Below, one piece after another: positions 24,372 through 35,728 of a stretch of DNA of 64,000 nt. The stretch's first letter is position 1. Every line of letters begins with the position of its first letter. A program made the position numbers and the translations under genes. Source of the DNA: Corynespora cassiicola (taxonomy: Eukaryota; Ascomycota; Dothideomycetes; Pleosporales; Corynesporascaceae); the NCBI GenBank assembly GCA_022059125.1, contig JAEUWY010000002.1, positions 2,232,001 to 2,296,000 on the forward strand, written 5' to 3'. The notes under the pieces were generated by a model. The model searched no databases, was not told the origin of the DNA, and worked only from the letters and a program-made list of their open reading frames with translations.

Positions 24372-25828
24372 ACATTTTGCTCCGTGTCGGTGATCATTAG
24401 TGTGTGCTCTTGTCGGTTCCGAGTTTGAAATCTTAATTTTTTGCAATGTTTATTCATGATTCTTTTTTTCATGCTGGAACAGACTGCAATGTCGTATAAT
24501 TTATAGCTTTCCGTAGTTGATATCTCGCCATATCATCTTACATACATCCCAATGCCAAACAACTCAGGGCGTTCAAACCGTTTGTGCCTTTATTTCCTGT
24601 AATTTTCTCAATTCCGATGGCATCGCATTCTCAGATAATCCAAGCCACTCATCAATATGGCAGACAACAACTAGTCCCGTTACCATCACCTGGTCGATTG
24701 CACCAAATCCATTTCCACGTCCTCTGCCCCGCAGTTGCTTCTTTGTTTTTCTCCGCAAACTTGGCCTCGCGTTGTGCTATGTATTGCATCTGCTCATTGT
24801 ATCGCGCGGCTTGAGTTGCGGTTTCGCTGTTGGATGGGGCTTGATGTATCTTTCCTGGGCGCGTGACTTGAGGAGAAATCGTCATGGTCGCCTGATTGTT
24901 TGGTTGAAGTTTTTTTGGACCAGTGAGTGAGAGGGAATGAGGAAACAGGTTTAGGGGATTTTCGTAAACTGCATGCTCCTTTATCTTGCATTCGCTAGGT
25001 TACGAGGTATAGACTCAAGCTGGGATTTGCTGGCAGAACAAGGGTGTCGCTTCGCCTCGCTCCTTCGCGAGCCGATGACATCACAAGACTGGTAGCGCTG
25101 CGTCTTGCAATATTTAGAAGAGGGGCAAATCCGAGAATGCTGTTCCGAAGATGTGCTTATGAGGCGATCAATAAGGCAATCGGGGGGAGTCATCTGCCTT
25201 GCCCTCCTCTGAGATGATTGTCAATCGCGACTGTTTGGGAAAGTTCGAATACGACTGGTTTAAAGAAAAATATGACGAAAGATTAGGGCATTAAGCACGT
25301 CGACACTGGCACTGGCGATTGAAAGATTGGCTGAGCTATTTGCGATGATATGGAAGTCCAACTTCCTGTACCTCTTCAAGATGCCGCAAGTGACAGAAGA
25401 GGACTGAACGTGGAGGTCCAGTAAGATTAAACTGCGGATCTAATGTGCAGTAGTTGTCAAATTACGGAAACTTTGTCAGTGGATCTTCATAATTCCTATG
25501 TAGCTAGGCCGAAAAAATACTTCCTAATGTGTTATCCTTGAAAGACTAACGGTATTCGCCCCAATGCCTGCTCCGTAACTTGGGTTCCGTTTTGGGATCA
25601 TGAATAGCAGAGCATTGAAGGTCATGGTGGACTCGTAATTGAAGTTTCATGACAGCGTCAAACTGGCAAGATATACAACAGTATTCATGACCTCTTTCCT
25701 GGGATAGTGCTTATATTATTGGCCAAATTTCCTATCTAATTCATTGGCACAAGCACCACACCACAAGAATACCCGTTGTCCACACTTACCACTCCCACCT
25801 ATACATTTATCTTTGTATATTTAATCCA
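24372..25828. other. Intergenic, with one possible small gene
   Basis: Apart from the small minus-strand ORF listed separately (24652-24885), this stretch shows no supported gene. 25200-25800 is slightly AT-enriched and has no repeats that I could find. Confidence 0.4.
24652..24885 (-). CDS. Possible small hypothetical protein, 77 aa
   Basis: The ATG at 24885 lies in a favourable context (GGCGACCATGACG), and the upstream stretch looks like a C/A-rich fungal leader. The product is hydrophilic with a helical, charged centre (ETATQAARYNEQMQYIAQREAKFAEKNKEA), then TAGQRTWKWIW and a Cys-containing tail. Small helical proteins of this kind are common in fungi. The last part may be intronic, since GTGATG/GTAACG sites occur near the end. 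There is no recognised domain, so this could be chance. Confidence 0.35.
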   Translation of the reverse strand: MTISPQVTRPGKIHQAPSNSETATQAARYNEQMQYIAQREAKFAEKNKEATAGQRTWKWIWCNRPGDGNGTSCCLPY

Positions 25829-26339
25829 TTACCTTTTGAACCCACCAAACTTCTCTGTGAAGTAAATCAATGGCGGCTGTTTAAAGGTGCCTTCCTCTGC
25901 CATGAACTTCTGGAAGTCTTTGAGTAGGTCGGTTTGACTGTGAGAATCAACTGCGGCCTGGTTGGCATAGCTATGGCGGACATGTTAGCACTGAAATACG
26001 GTCATATTGTGTGTCTGGAGACGGAAAAGACGTACGTCTCATGCGCAATAATCACATCGTCACCCTCGGGCGTCTTGCTCGTGTAGAATTCGTATTGCAG
26101 GGTTGTGGGTTCAGTGTCGCGGACCGTGGGTGCCATAGTGTTTAGACGAGACTTGATCTAAGAGTGCGCTTGTCAGTAACTCTCTCCGCACACAGCCTTA
26201 GGGATGGGGGTGTGATGTGGGAAGGGAATGCCAAGGGTAGGGCGGCTTGTAGTCCGATTCGCTGTACAGGTCAACATACTTCTTCGGCCTTCCCCGGGGC
26301 TGGATACATGACCACGGTAAGGTAGATGGGGGTCGACAT
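25829..26339 (-). CDS. Antibiotic-biosynthesis-monooxygenase (ABM) domain protein, 107 aa
   Basis: The gene is built from three short exons: 26339-26280 (20 codons), 26157-26036 and 25970-25829. Introns are GTATGT...TTAG and GTACGT...ATAG. The product starts MSTPIYLTVVMYPAPGKAEE, continues LQYEFYTSKTPEGDDVIIAHETYANQAAV across the second junction and ends LIYFTEKFGGFKR. This is the ABM ferredoxin-like fold of about 100 aa: beta strand, PGK-xEE helix, the ETY/W segment, then a helix (LLKDFQKFM) and a last strand. Such proteins form dimeric alpha+beta barrels and act as small cofactor-free oxygenases or heme-degrading enzymes. The substrate is unknown. The phases of all junctions agree, which supports the model. 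Confidence 0.8.
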
Positions 26340-26868
26340 TGCTTTGGTATTTGAAGGTTGTGGTTGTTATCGACGTGTTCCTTTATTCATAAATAGACGC
26401 TGGGAAGTGCAAAGGTCGATACGAAGAGTCCTCTTTATTCAGGCTTATAAACTCTCTCATGCTGCCGAGCTGTGTTTGGGGTTTGCATGGACATTAACTC
26501 CGTGCCAAACATAAGCGGACCGTCCCCGGGCCCATCCATCTTCAATCTCCAAATGGTATTACTGTATGCGAGCATAGAGACTGTTCTCCAAGAAGTCGGG
26601 TGGCTAGATCCGGGGTTCCGGTCGGACGAAAACGGCGATAAAGTGTTTTGCAATGCAAAATGGATTGATCATCAGGGCGGAAGCTTCATGTGGTGCTAAG
26701 GAAAAGGGCCGCGGAAGGCGCAGGACCCCGAACTCCGATTGTGAACAAGTCTAAGCCAAAACCCCTCGTGAATCATACAACCATAGCCATCCCATCTAGG
26801 CTTTCGTACACCAGGCCAACTCGCCAATACCCATGTGCCAAACGCCGTTGTTTCCCTCGCGATTCCGT
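26340..26868. other. Intergenic 530 bp
   Basis: This lies between the leftward ABM gene and the leftward GOT1 gene. No supported feature is present; the reading frames here are short. Confidence 0.4.
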
Positions 26869-27520
26869 CTACACCGGTAGCTCAGCATTCCTGGCGCCGC
26901 CGCTGATCTTCTCGAGCGCCCTGGCAATGTACGGCCCCACGACGGGCACGTTGTTCACGAAGCCAGCGATGGTGGCGAAGAAGTCGCCAAAGAGGACGAG
27001 GATGCCGTAGCATTCGATTATGAAGCCGAAAAAGGCCCATCGCATCAGGATAAGCAGGATTCCGCAGGCAAAGGCGAGCGTGCCCTGCCATTTCTGACGG
27101 CGGGCGAAGAAGAGGGCGGTCTTTTGGGGGCCGATGATGCAGGTCAATCCGATGAGAAAGAGAATCTGTTTGGGCGTGTTAGGAGGGGCGTGGTCGGAGG
27201 TGGGTTGCGGGGGAGTGGTACATTTCCCATTGCCAGCCTGCGCGCGCAAGTTAGTTTCTGCCATTTGTCCATAGGGTATTCCAGAAAGGAAGAGCAGTGG
27301 AGGCGTACATTGCGCGGTCAAAAAACATCATGATGCCTATGAGCAGAAAGAAGCCGCCTGGTCGCGTGTTACTTCGACATGCCGCAGACGCGCAATTGCG
27401 ATGCGGAAAGCATACCTACCCCCTGAACAGAAGGCAACTCCAATCTCTGAGGTAGGGAATCAGTATCATGTCTGCATTCATAGTCGCTCATGACGTACTC
27501 TGGGTATCTGAAAGCCACAT
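26869..27520 (-). CDS. GOT1: Golgi transport protein Got1
   Basis: Got1/Sft2-family tetraspanning membrane protein of the ER-Golgi system, needed for vesicle traffic. Five exons are read: 27520-27499, 27446-27420, 27357-27309, 27237-27222 and 27165-26869. They total 136 aa, close to yeast Got1 (138). Exon 4 is only 16 nt (encoding LAMGN with its flanks). All phases fit. The product starts MWLSDTQKIGVAFCSG and continues GGFFLLIGIMMFFDRAM. Typical core motifs follow: ILFLIGLTCIIGPQKTALFFARRQKWQGT, LILMRWAFFGFIIECYGILVLFGDFF and VPVVGPYIARALEKI. An in-frame ATG nine bases further up (MPSMWL) is possible, but the family begins at MWLSD. A longer ORF that runs through the exon 4/5 intron (up to 27321) is not the true N-terminus. 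Confidence 0.93.
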
Positions 27521-28309
27521 GGAAGGCATCTTGAAGAAATACACAGATGTCACGTAGCGCGTCGTGCGCGATAGTGAATGTCCGTGGGACGAGAAAGCAG
27601 GGGGATACGTTTACTGCAAGGCCTGGTGCCTGGACAAAGCGACGGACAGTGTGTACGTGGACAAGATGTTGAATGGCGGCCTGGAAACTTTTTGTCTCGT
27701 GTCCCTTTGCTGAGCTCAGAGCGACGGACGCGGTTGGGAGCTCGGGCCGACTTGGCCCCCGACGCACATCCCTGTCGCTTCCGCGGGAGTGTGCAGATTT
27801 TCTGCGCCCTCCTGCGTGAACTCCCTCCACACCCATCCCACCATCAAGACTCGACATTGACACATCACCAGCACTCGCAGTGGCTTTGAGATTGGCCGCC
27901 TGGGTGAGCAAGCAATAGATGGATTGATGATTGATGCTATAACTATCACCCACCCTCATGTAGTTTTTGCAACACCGCCCCGATCACAGTATGCTTCATG
28001 CTGCTGTAACTAGGATTTCTCATCATGAGCTCCTGGTAGCCGGTCTCACGGGCGAAGAACAAACCGAATCACGATTAAGCCGGAGCGCCTTCTTGAGCCT
28101 CGCTTCGAAAGGAGCCTGGTGGGTGGAAGGGGCTTGACTTGGATGACGCAACATAGCCCGACGCCGGCTTGCTAGAGCGGGAATAGGGACTGGAATAGGC
28201 TCTGCCTGGCTAGCTTGTGGATTGCGCGTCGCTTCTTCAACCCAGTTCCAGCCCGGCCTGTATTCGCTGGATGCATTGATGATGATGATGATGCCTTGAG
28301 GCAGGCAGC
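27521..28309. other. Upstream region of GOT1 / downstream of IES6
   Basis: A minus-strand ORF overlaps the first exons of GOT1 and extends to about 27959, but it has no domain support and is probably leader. A GAT/ATG trinucleotide run lies at about 28279-28293. No other feature was seen. Confidence 0.4.
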
Positions 28310-28882
28310 TCACTTGAGAACCGTGTGTGCACCTCTAGCCGCCAGGTAGCCTTCGGTCACGTTCGATGGCATAGTCCTAATAGTGCCAAAGACTTCCTTG
28401 TTGTGATACCTCAACCGCGTCTTCGGATCCGTGTATGGAGCCGGGAGCCCTGTGATGTCGCAATACCGCCGCTGGCTGCTCGGGTGGAAGCTGGGCGCCG
28501 ACTCGATGTTCGTGTATGTAGCAGCCGGGCCGTTCGCGCTTGCGGCCGCCCTGACGTTGTTCTCGAGAACCAGCGTGCTCAGGTTCTTGGCCGCCTGCGC
28601 GATGTTGGCGTTGCGGCCGTAGCTGACGGGAGTGGACGCGCCGCCCGTCATGGCCTCGGAATGCGGGAGCACCGGGGTGGAGACGCCGCTGTTGTTCTGT
28701 GTGGCCATGACGGAAGCTTCTTTGCGCGAGGCATCGGCAATGATCTGCTTGACGTTCTTGTTGCGGCGCTGCGGTGGTTTCCAGCTCGGGTTGCGAAACG
28801 ACTTGCTGACCTTGTAGATGTCCAGCTTGTCCAGCAGAGCTTGGTGCGTGTTCTCGTCAGATGCGGCGGTCAGGGGAGCCAT
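28310..28882 (-). CDS. IES6: INO80 complex subunit Ies6 (YL1 C-terminal domain)
   Basis: Nuclear subunit of the INO80 chromatin remodeller; Ies6 pairs with Arp5 and couples ATP hydrolysis to nucleosome sliding. This is a single exon of 190 aa. The N-terminal part (residues about 20-40) has the basic KVSKSFRNPSWKPPQRRNKNVKQ stretch typical of Ies6/INO80C. The middle is low-complexity. The C-terminal YL1_C domain is clear at about residues 138-175: RRYCDITGLPAPYTDPKT, then RYHNKEVFGTI. The length matches fungal orthologues. It is divergent from DAD4 (342 bp between start codons), and ARP5, encoding its direct partner, starts 1.2 kb away. Confidence 0.92.
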   Translation of the reverse strand: MAPLTAASDENTHQALLDKLDIYKVSKSFRNPSWKPPQRRNKNVKQIIADASRKEASVMATQNNSGVSTPVLPHSEAMTGGASTPVSYGRNANIAQAAKNLSTLVLENNVRAAASANGPAATYTNIESAPSFHPSSQRRYCDITGLPAPYTDPKTRLRYHNKEVFGTIRTMPSNVTEGYLAARGAHTVLK

Positions 28883-29224
28883 GATAGGCCGTTGGGGGCT
28901 GCTGGGGGTCGCCGGGGGTGGATGGAGCTATATGGAGCTATTGGTCGCGAGCCGAAGCCTCGAAAGTCGCCGGACAATGGCGAGTGCGGCGGGCTGGGTG
29001 GGTGGGTAGACACAGGAAGTTGGGCCGTTGCGTATGCTGAGAGCGGGCGAGGGCGAAGGTGAGGTGAGGATGGAACCTTGGAATGCGGGCGGCGTCGAGG
29101 TTGGGGCAGCGCGGCGGCCATTCACCTCCGGGCCTGGGGCTTGGCGGCGCCTTGCTGTTTTGGTCGGCAGATGCGGGCACCTCACTACGCGCGCCTTCGC
29201 CTCGCCCACCCCCACATTGCAAAC
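28883..29224. promoter_or_regulatory. Bidirectional promoter IES6 / DAD4
   Basis: These 342 bp between the divergent start codons are GC-rich (CGCC/GGCG-rich) and have no TATA box I can support. They must contain both transcription starts, so a shared promoter is likely. This is inferred from layout only. Confidence 0.5.
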
Positions 29225-29601
29225 ATGGTGAGTGCTGTCGGGACCAGGCCGTCAAATGACGCGAAACGCTGAAATCTGGACAGGAGAGCCCTCACGAGCA
29301 CCAGCAGAGCCTCCTGCTGTCCCGCATCATTGTCAACGTTGTGCGTCGCCGCCAAAACATTGCGCGTGGCCCGGAGCTAATGCCGTGCAGGAGAAGCTCA
29401 ACGAGGCCATCATGATGCTGAACAAGAATCTCCAGGAGATCAACATCCAGAACATGGACACGGAGCTGGTCTCGCAAATGTTCAAGAACTACCAGTCCAA
29501 TGTTTTGTTCCACCTCGAAGGTGAGCCAGGTCTTTTGTTGGCATGCCGGACATCCCGTCTGATGACAGACAGCCACCAACGGTCTCAAGGACCCTGCATG
29601 A
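29225..29601 (+). CDS. DAD4: DASH (Dam1) complex subunit Dad4
   Basis: Subunit of the outer-kinetochore DASH ring that couples chromosomes to spindle microtubules. Four exons are read: 29225-29227 (only the ATG), 29284-29340, 29391-29520 and 29573-29601, giving 72 aa, the normal Dad4 size. The protein reads [35 protein letters not shown]... to [14 protein letters not shown], then ATNGLKDPA. All introns are GT-AG (GTGAGT, GTGCGT, GTGAGC donors). A longer ORF (29232-29801) reads through two introns and is wrong at both ends. An ATG-only first exon is unusual and means start choice depends fully on splicing. Confidence 0.93.
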
Positions 29602-30092
29602 GTGGAGGCTGTCATGGAGAGGCTGTATGCGCCCCCAGAAGCCTGGGTTGGATCAATAGGATGGCCTGGTTTCTCGTCGCCCATGGCATTCAAGGCGCAG
29701 TATATGCTGCAGAAGCGATTGACGCGATTGACGGCTGGATGCGTTGTATCGACGCGTTGAAGATGTGGACGCCGAACATGTCAAATAACACGAATGCATA
29801 ACAAAGCTACCCCTTCTCCCGTGGAAAACCTGTTGCGTGCTCTGTGTGTCGTGGTCGCGGCGAACCGGTGAGGTGCTTGGACCACCGACGTGATGCTCAG
29901 CAGCTGGAGCCTCACCACGGAGCCAACATGGGCCTTCAGATTCCACGCCGCTAGCCCAACAGATCCCGCCACCTCGATTCGACCGCACGGCATGCCATAG
30001 ACCCCCCGCTTACAGCTTCTGCTTGCCTCTCCCTCCCTCCACCACCCGCTTCAGCGTCCGCCATCGACCTCGCCCTCGCCCTCGCCATCGCC

Positions 30093-32445
30093 ATGGCTCC
30101 CTCCGCGACGGCCGATGCGCCGCCCCCGTCTGGCCGCAATTCTCCCAAACCTCTCCCCGCGAAGATATGGAGCATCAGCGAGCCGCCCTTTGGGGGCTAC
30201 AAACCCACAGACACCGACGGCTTCGCGCGCAGCAACCACGAGTCCGCCATTGTCATCGATAATGGTAATCGGCCAGCTGCCCTCGCCCGCCGTCGCATGT
30301 ACTGACCGCCCACCCAGGCTCCTCCTCCGTCCGCGCCGGATGGTCCTTCGACTCCCAGCCGCGCGTCTCGCTGCCTCCGCTCATGGCCAAGTATCGCGAC
30401 CGCAAGCTGCAGCGCACCTTCATGTTTTGCGGCTCCGACGTCTACTCCGACGGCACTGCCCGCGGCCAGGCCAAGAACGTCTACGAGCCGGGCAGCAATA
30501 TCGTGAACAACTGGGACGTCATGGAGGGCGTGTTGGACTATTGCTTCATCAAGATGGGCTTGGACGGCCAGTCCAGCACCATTGACCGTCCCATCGTCAT
30601 GACGGAGCCCGTTGCCAACTTGGGCTATACGCGGAAGAGTGAGTCCTATGCAGCCACACGGCATTGATCCAGTCCGTTGACCCACCTGCAGCCATGTCCG
30701 AGATTCTCTTCGAGTGTTACGGTGCCCCCTCGGTCGCATACGGTATCGATTCGCTGTTCTCGTACTCGTACAACGGTGGCCGCAATGGCCTGGTCGTTTC
30801 CTCATCCTACTCCTCCACACACCTCATTCCCGTCGTCGGCTCCAAGGCCCTCCTGTCGCAAGCGACGCGCCTCAACTGGGGTCGCGCCCAATCCGCAGAA
30901 TATCTCTTGAAGCTACTGCGTCTCAAATACCCTTCGTTCCCCGGCAAGATCAGCGACCCCCAGGCCGAGGATCTCGTTCGCCAGCACTGCTATGTTTCCC
31001 AAAACTACGAGGAAGAGCTAAGCCACTACCTCGACTGGACGGGACTAGAGGACCGCGACCACATCATCCAGTTCCCATACCAGGAGCAGGTCGTGGTGCA
31101 GAAGACCGAAGAGGAGTTGGCCCTGGCTGCCGAGAAGCGCAAGGAGAGCGGTCGGCGGTTACAAGCTCAGGCTGCGAAGATGCGTCTCGAGAAGCTCAAG
31201 AGGAAAGAAGAGGAGTTTGAGTACTATCAGCAGTTGCAGACACAGCTCCAGGATGTCACCAAGAAGGAGGCGAAGCGTATCCTCGAGTCCAACGACTTCG
31301 ACGATGAGAATCAACTCGAGAAGACGATTCGCGAGTTGGAAAAGTCCATCAAGAAGGCTCGCAACAAGGACGTTGGCGATGTGGAAGAGGAGGCTCAGGA
31401 AGAACCCTCGTTCCCACTTCTGGATGTGGCCGATGACCAGCTAGACGAGGAGGGAATCAAACAGAAGAGACAGCAGCGACTCATGAAGTCCAATTACGAA
31501 GCGCGCCAACGTGCCAAGGTAGAGAAAGAGAAGGAAAAGGCACGGTTAGCAGAGGAACAGCGCCTCGACGACGAACGGCGAGAAGCCGACCTCGAGGGTT
31601 GGATCGAAGAACGCCGCGTCGCCCGCCAGGCCATCATCACAAAGATCAAGGACCGCGAGCGCCTCAAGGCCGAGCTCGGCAACCGCAAGTCCCTCGCCAA
31701 CCAGATGCGCATGAAGTCCATTGCGAACCTTGCATCCGACAACCCCACCAAGAAGCGGCGGCGCGGTGGCGGCGACGATGACACGTTCGGCGCTGACGAT
31801 GCAGACTGGGGCGTCTACCGCACCATCGCCACGGGCGAGCAATCCGACGACGAAGAAGAGGAAGACCTCACAAAGTCACTCAAAGACCTCGAGGCGCAGC
31901 TTCTCAAGCACGACCCCACCTTCACTGAAGAGTCGACTCAGGAGGCCCAGTCCGACTGGACAAGGTCCGTTCTCCACGCCTTCCTTCACGGCCCTTACCC
32001 ATTCGACCCCCAATCTCAACAACAAATCAACCAAATCCACCTGAACGTCGAACGAATCCGCGTCCCCGAGGTCGTATTCCAGCCCTCCATCGCCGGTCTC
32101 GACCAGGCCGGTATCGTCGAGATCGCCTCCACCATCCTCACCGAGCGACTCGCCGACTCGCCATTCCGCGACCAGGTCATCAAGGACATCTTCCTCACCG
32201 GCGGCAACACACTATTCCAGGGCTTCGAGGAGCGGCTCCGGAACGAGCTGCGCGCAGTGCTGCCGGCCGAGCGTGAGATCAGGGTGCGCAGGGCGGGTGA
32301 TTGCGTGCTGGATGCTTGGAGGGGCGCTGCACAGTGGGCAGGCAAGGCGGAGTCAGCTCCCGCGTTTGTGTCTCGCGCCGAGTTCATGGAGAAGGGCGGG
32401 GACTACATCAAGGAGCATGGGCTGGGGAATGCAATGTCCTTTTAA
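30093..32445 (+). CDS. ARP5: Actin-related protein 5, INO80 complex
   Basis: Nuclear actin-related protein that binds Ies6 and contacts the nucleosome within INO80. Exons are 30093-30264, 30318-30638 and 30692-32445 (748 aa; yeast Arp5 is about 755). Visible actin-fold elements are IDNGSSSVRAGW (phosphate loop 1), NNWDVMEGVLDYCF, IVMTEPVANLGYTRK, MSEILFECYGAPSVAYGIDSLF, and near the end QAGIVEIASTIL and LTGGNTLFQGFEERL. Between about residues 300 and 530 lies the long, charged, coiled-coil-like insertion characteristic of Arp5 (EEELALAAEKRKESGRR; acidic tracts at 31380-31450 and 31840-31870). The second intron's acceptor gives T-MSEILFE. It lies 490 bp downstream of DAD4 in the same direction, with its own promoter in between. 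Confidence 0.95.
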
Positions 32446-35400
32446 AATTTCCTTGCCGTGAGTAATGGGTCCTTGTATCATCTTCCTTTCTTTTTCATTC
32501 GAAGGGTTGTACCATCACAGGCGTTTTTTCTACATTTCTTTGGCTCTGGAGCTGAACTGTGGGCTTCCTTCGTCCTGCGTGGCGAGGAGGGATGGGAAGT
32601 GTTGGGTCGGATTAGTGAGACATTGGGTCTAGGTAGCTCCATTCTTGTGTTCTGCATACACATATACCATGGTCAGGCTTATCTACATTCATTTGTTCCG
32701 GTGCTTTCGCGACGTGATGGTGGGGTGGTGAGGCGGGTATATTGCGGCGGGATGCGCTGGGAGGGGTGGGAGAGTTTGTTCGTGGAGGTTGGAGGGGCAT
32801 CATTTAATATTGTTGAATTATGCTAGTTGCTCATTCACTCGAAAGTAGAGCAGTACATTTAGTATTGTGCAAAAACATATAGGTTATGGGTCTTACATTA
32901 ATTCCATGTCAATTCATGCTTGTTGCTTATTCATTATTCACTTAATTAAGGTATTGAGGTAAACCAAGGCCTATATAACGTGGATTCGGAAACATACTCA
33001 TGTGCTGTAAAGGTTTGGATATATATTCTACTCTTGGAAGTAACAATCTGACTTCTTCTCTCTATATGGGTTGAAGATTCTCCGTTTAATCATGGTGACC
33101 ACGTGCTTTCTTCCTTCTCGAGGTCGGATTGGAACAGTTTGGCGAGCTATGGAGGCTCACATGGAAGGGTGTGTCGAATTCTCCAACTTACAAAAAGTCC
33201 GGACCAAATTTGATAAAAAGAAAGATACCCGAGAGCTCCATTATATTATCGTACGATCAATTTCCCGCCTGTTTGATGTGACTTCTCGTGTGTCTCGTGT
33301 CAAAGTCGCCCCTTTGGGTCACAGCCAAGCGTCGATGAAGCTCGGTAAAGCCTCAGTAGCTGACCGTTCAGTACAAGCAAAAGCCCAAGACATTGTAACA
33401 GTCCCCTCAAGTGTCGCCCCTGCCAAGAGAAGGTTCGTTGGTTTGGTATCTTGATACGATCCGTTGGACCTTAGCCGGTCCGAATCTATTCCAGTCAAAA
33501 GCAATAATTGATCGAACTCAACATTGTTGGTTAGCCAAATGTGATGATGAGATGAACTTTTCTGTGAATCTCCGTCCACCATGAGCTTGTTGGTGCAACG
33601 GAGCCTCTGCATAATGAACCATCTAGTCTCCAGGGAAATCGGGCGATCCGGAACGGATAAGCGGGACGTTTAGCGCAATGTATTTTGCCGGAGAGTTGGT
33701 GACGATTGGGAGCGCAGGAATTCTAGAAGAACCTGAAACCCCATGACAGTCTCTTCCACCGGAAATAAGAGAGCTCTGCTCCATAAGGATCATGGCTTGC
33801 CCACGTCATCCCTGATAATGGGTTTTGATCCGTTGTACCGGGTCAATTTGGGAAATGTTCGGCTTCTGGGACATTCTCGACCGCAATGAGGTCGGAGCTG
33901 CCATACTTCTCATCATCGAATTTCCTGGTACCATGGAATAGTATGGTTTTAGATATTGACTAGGAACCACAATGTTTCGATCTATGAGACAAATTTTTAG
34001 GTAGAATTTGAGCTTCAAATCCGGTGAAGCGAAGAGTACAGCTACTGTATAAGTATAGTGCTAAAGGTATGATGCTTGCGCTGAAGTTGACAGCGAACAA
34101 AGCTTACTCTTGAGAGGTTGTCTCCGTAGGACTTGAAGCTGGAACCTAGTTAAAATGTTGGTTAATTTTGATTGGTAGGTCTTCATGAATGAGTTCCCTG
34201 GAAAGGAAAGCTTGGCAAACGTTGTTGCGACGTCTCATTTTCCCATGATCAAGGTAATCGGAGCCATAATCACAAATCTTGAAACCATCTTTCGCAGACA
34301 CTATTTATTCGCAGACCCAAACACTTGGTGTTGTCCTCATGGCCTTTGTCAGAACGGCGAGATACAACTTATCCAGCAAACGTGGTTTTTTCAATCCCTC
34401 TTAATTGATCACATAATGAATAACAGAGTATAGTCCACAAGATAGAGATTGCTAGATTGGATACTTGGTTTTAGAATCGCCCCTGTCGCAGATCGGCCAG
34501 ACTTTGTCGCATCGGGTGCGTTTCCGACATGTCGCGCCTCCAAACGCCCTTGGGTCGTCCATGACTCGCCGAATCTTTATGCATTTCGTTCCTAATCGAA
34601 CCCAGGATATCGCGGCTCAGTTTACTCTGAATAAGACATGGTCCGAGCTGCGACCGTTAGAACATGATCGGCAGTCGCGCGTGGTGTTCGTCAGCCTTGC
34701 TCAGACCATCTCTGTATGCAAACCCGTCATGACTCGTAGAAGCTGCAGGAGACAAGCCAAGTCACCTGCATCTTGGACACAGCTGTCACAGCTGATTTGA
34801 AGTCTCAAGACAGCTGTCAGCCTTTCCAAGTACTTGGAAACGGAACCGGAGCTGTCTGACATGACAGATTCGATAGCCCACAGAACTTCTCATTAAAACC
34901 GCGATACTCAAAGACCACTGTTAATAATTTGTGATAATCGTAATGACTCACGTTCACTTTAGCTCTGGATCAAATGCTTGAGTAGATCAATCAACCTCCC
35001 ACCAGGAATGGCGGCTCCGTAGCTGTCCTGTGGTCTTCGTTTTGAGGTATTTAGGCGCACAAGAATCGCAAGGCTGCATTAGGGCAATTTGAGCCATTGT
35101 GAAACGCGAGAACCGCCCTCAAGAGGTAATCACTGCGCCTAAAACCCATTTTCACCCAATCATTTTGAGAAGCAAAAGGGCCGAGTAGCAGTTCTGCTTG
35201 ATGTGCACAGAGCCCTGTCTTCAGGGTGCGGCGCAGAGCCTCACCAAGCACCTCATTTACCAGGAGGGCTTACCCTACTCAGGCCTCAAAACTTAGCGGG
35301 CATAGTATAGCCTGAAATATCTGCAACAACTTTACGCCTAAGGGAGAAATTGCATGGCAAGCACAGAGCAGAATGGTGCCCCTTTCCCGTTATCAACATC

Positions 35401-35728
35401 CATCAGGGGCCCGGATTGTGGAGATTGTGATCGTGAAATGAGCTTTGGTGGATCAACGGCGCAGTAGTCGAGGCCTTGAACTTGCACATCATGGTGTTGG
35501 CAGTGCATTGTGGAGCTGAAGATCTGCTGGTCTGGTATCAATCCCCTGCTTCGTACTACGCATGTTGGTTGGAAAGATCAGTCTCTCTGAGTCCAGGCAT
35601 GCTTTCTTCAAATTCCAATACAGCCACTTTATCTATAAATTGTCTTCTTATCCTCTTCTCAATGAATCAATACAACACTCATTCTACAAACTCTTCCAGT
35701 CTTTCATTACCGTCTTACTCAAATTAAT
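32446..35728. other. Gene-free stretch, 3.3 kb
   Basis: Only short ORFs without domain signal are present (for example 33071-33454, 34465-34800). Composition is near average, with mild AT enrichment at 32.8-33.0 kb. No TIR, LTR or tandem repeat was seen. The last 150 bp are the promoter/leader of the GT2 gene, with TCTTCC/CTCTTC pyrimidine tracts. Confidence 0.5.

Noticed and set aside
26869..27321. 150-aa Got1 ORF as drawn without introns
   Set aside because: The N-terminal 50 residues come from two introns; the spliced model restores the family N-terminus.
27369..27959. 196-codon minus-strand ORF overlapping GOT1 exons
   Set aside because: Overlaps the real GOT1 exons 1-2 in another frame and has no domain.
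28325..29062. 245-codon plus-strand ORF
   Set aside because: Antisense to IES6 and its promoter; no domain.
29232..29801. 189-codon plus-strand ORF as the DAD4 protein
   Set aside because: It starts at a non-ATG codon and reads through introns; the spliced 72-aa model fits the family.
30197..30820. 207-codon minus-strand ORF
   Set aside because: Antisense to ARP5 exons 1-3.
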